Source of the DNA: Actinomycetes bacterium
GTDB taxonomy: Bacteria > Actinomycetota > Acidimicrobiia > Acidimicrobiales > RAAP-2
NCBI GenBank assembly: GCA_021806055.1
Contig: JAJZYE010000100.1
Location: forward strand, 1 to 5,108
Length of the DNA: 5,108 nt
Direction of reading: 5' to 3'
The position numbers and the translations under genes are program-made. Below the pieces are notes generated by a model. It was not told where the DNA came from, made no database searches, and saw only the letters and a list, made by a program, of their open reading frames with translations. This document shows, piece after piece, positions 5,003 through 5,108 of this stretch (position 1 is the stretch's first letter; each line of letters opens with the position of its first letter).

Positions 5003-5108
5003 GGCACCATCCTCTCGACGGGCAGGGTCAGGATCGACGTCGCGCCACACGCCTCGAGACGAGGGAGCAACGACCAGATGTCGGCGGCCGGCACCAGCGC
5101 GTGCACCG
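4999..5108 (-). CDS. hisG: ATP phosphoribosyltransferase HisG, C-terminal 35 residues (runs off the right edge)
   Basis: The last 35 codons and TGA of a frame entering from the right. The tail aligns residue by residue with the end of the long-form HisG regulatory domain: VHALVPAADIW, then LEACGATSILTLPVERM, equivalent to E. coli GASSILVLPIEKM near its C-terminus. The enzyme joins ATP to PRPP in the first step; long-form proteins carry this C-terminal domain for histidine feedback. The stop overlaps the hisD start by 4 bp, so hisG heads the same transcript as far as the window shows. The call rests on a short but characteristic tail and a fitting operon position. Confidence 0.85.
   Translation of the reverse strand, partial: VHALVPAADIWSLLPRLEACGATSILTLPVERMVP

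Noticed and set aside
5003..5050. Longer HisD start at 5050
   Set aside because: The added 16 residues read through the hisG coding end and are low complexity. GTG at 5002 has a ribosome site and the usual GTGA overlap.

Overview
The window is very GC-rich by eye and carries almost one whole operon on the minus strand. The genes have heavy C/G third-position use and short overlaps. The operon encodes histidine biosynthesis. In transcription order (right to left) it reads: the 3' end of hisG, then hisD, a single reading frame joining hisC to hisB, hisH, hisF, and a fused hisIE. After a gap of about 100 bp comes the first 163 codons of a multi-pass membrane protein that runs off the left edge. 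The order hisG-D-C-B-H-F-I, the base composition and the long-form HisG C-terminus suggest a high-GC actinobacterium-like bacterium, perhaps from a deep or uncultivated lineage such as Acidimicrobiia. That placement is inference; no rRNA or taxonomic marker is present.

Layout: hisG end 4999-5108; hisD 3944-5002; hisC-hisB fusion 2421-3947; hisH 1870-2424; hisF 1136-1888; hisIE 591-1139; spacer 492-590; membrane protein 1-491. Each his gene overlaps the next by 4 bp (GTGA or ATGA), except hisH/hisF, which overlap by 19 bp. This implies one polycistronic mRNA with coupled translation. The promoter and any leader or attenuator lie outside the window, upstream of hisG.

Pathway: HisG starts from PRPP and ATP. 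HisE and HisI (fused here) hydrolyse the pyrophosphate and open the adenine ring. HisA, which is not in the window, isomerises the product. HisH and HisF make imidazole glycerol phosphate plus AICAR. HisB dehydrates it, HisC transaminates it, a phosphatase (also absent here) removes phosphate, and HisD oxidises histidinol to histidine. So seven of the ten activities are complete here, plus part of an eighth.

The most unusual points are: the HisC-HisB fusion, with a perfect 11-bp tandem duplication at the junction; a HisD about 80 residues shorter than usual that keeps its catalytic residues; the lack of hisA between hisH and hisF; and a membrane protein with two E-x-x-E helices resembling those of FTR1-type iron permeases. 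I found no CRISPR array, mobile element, RNA gene or clear new defence-type system.
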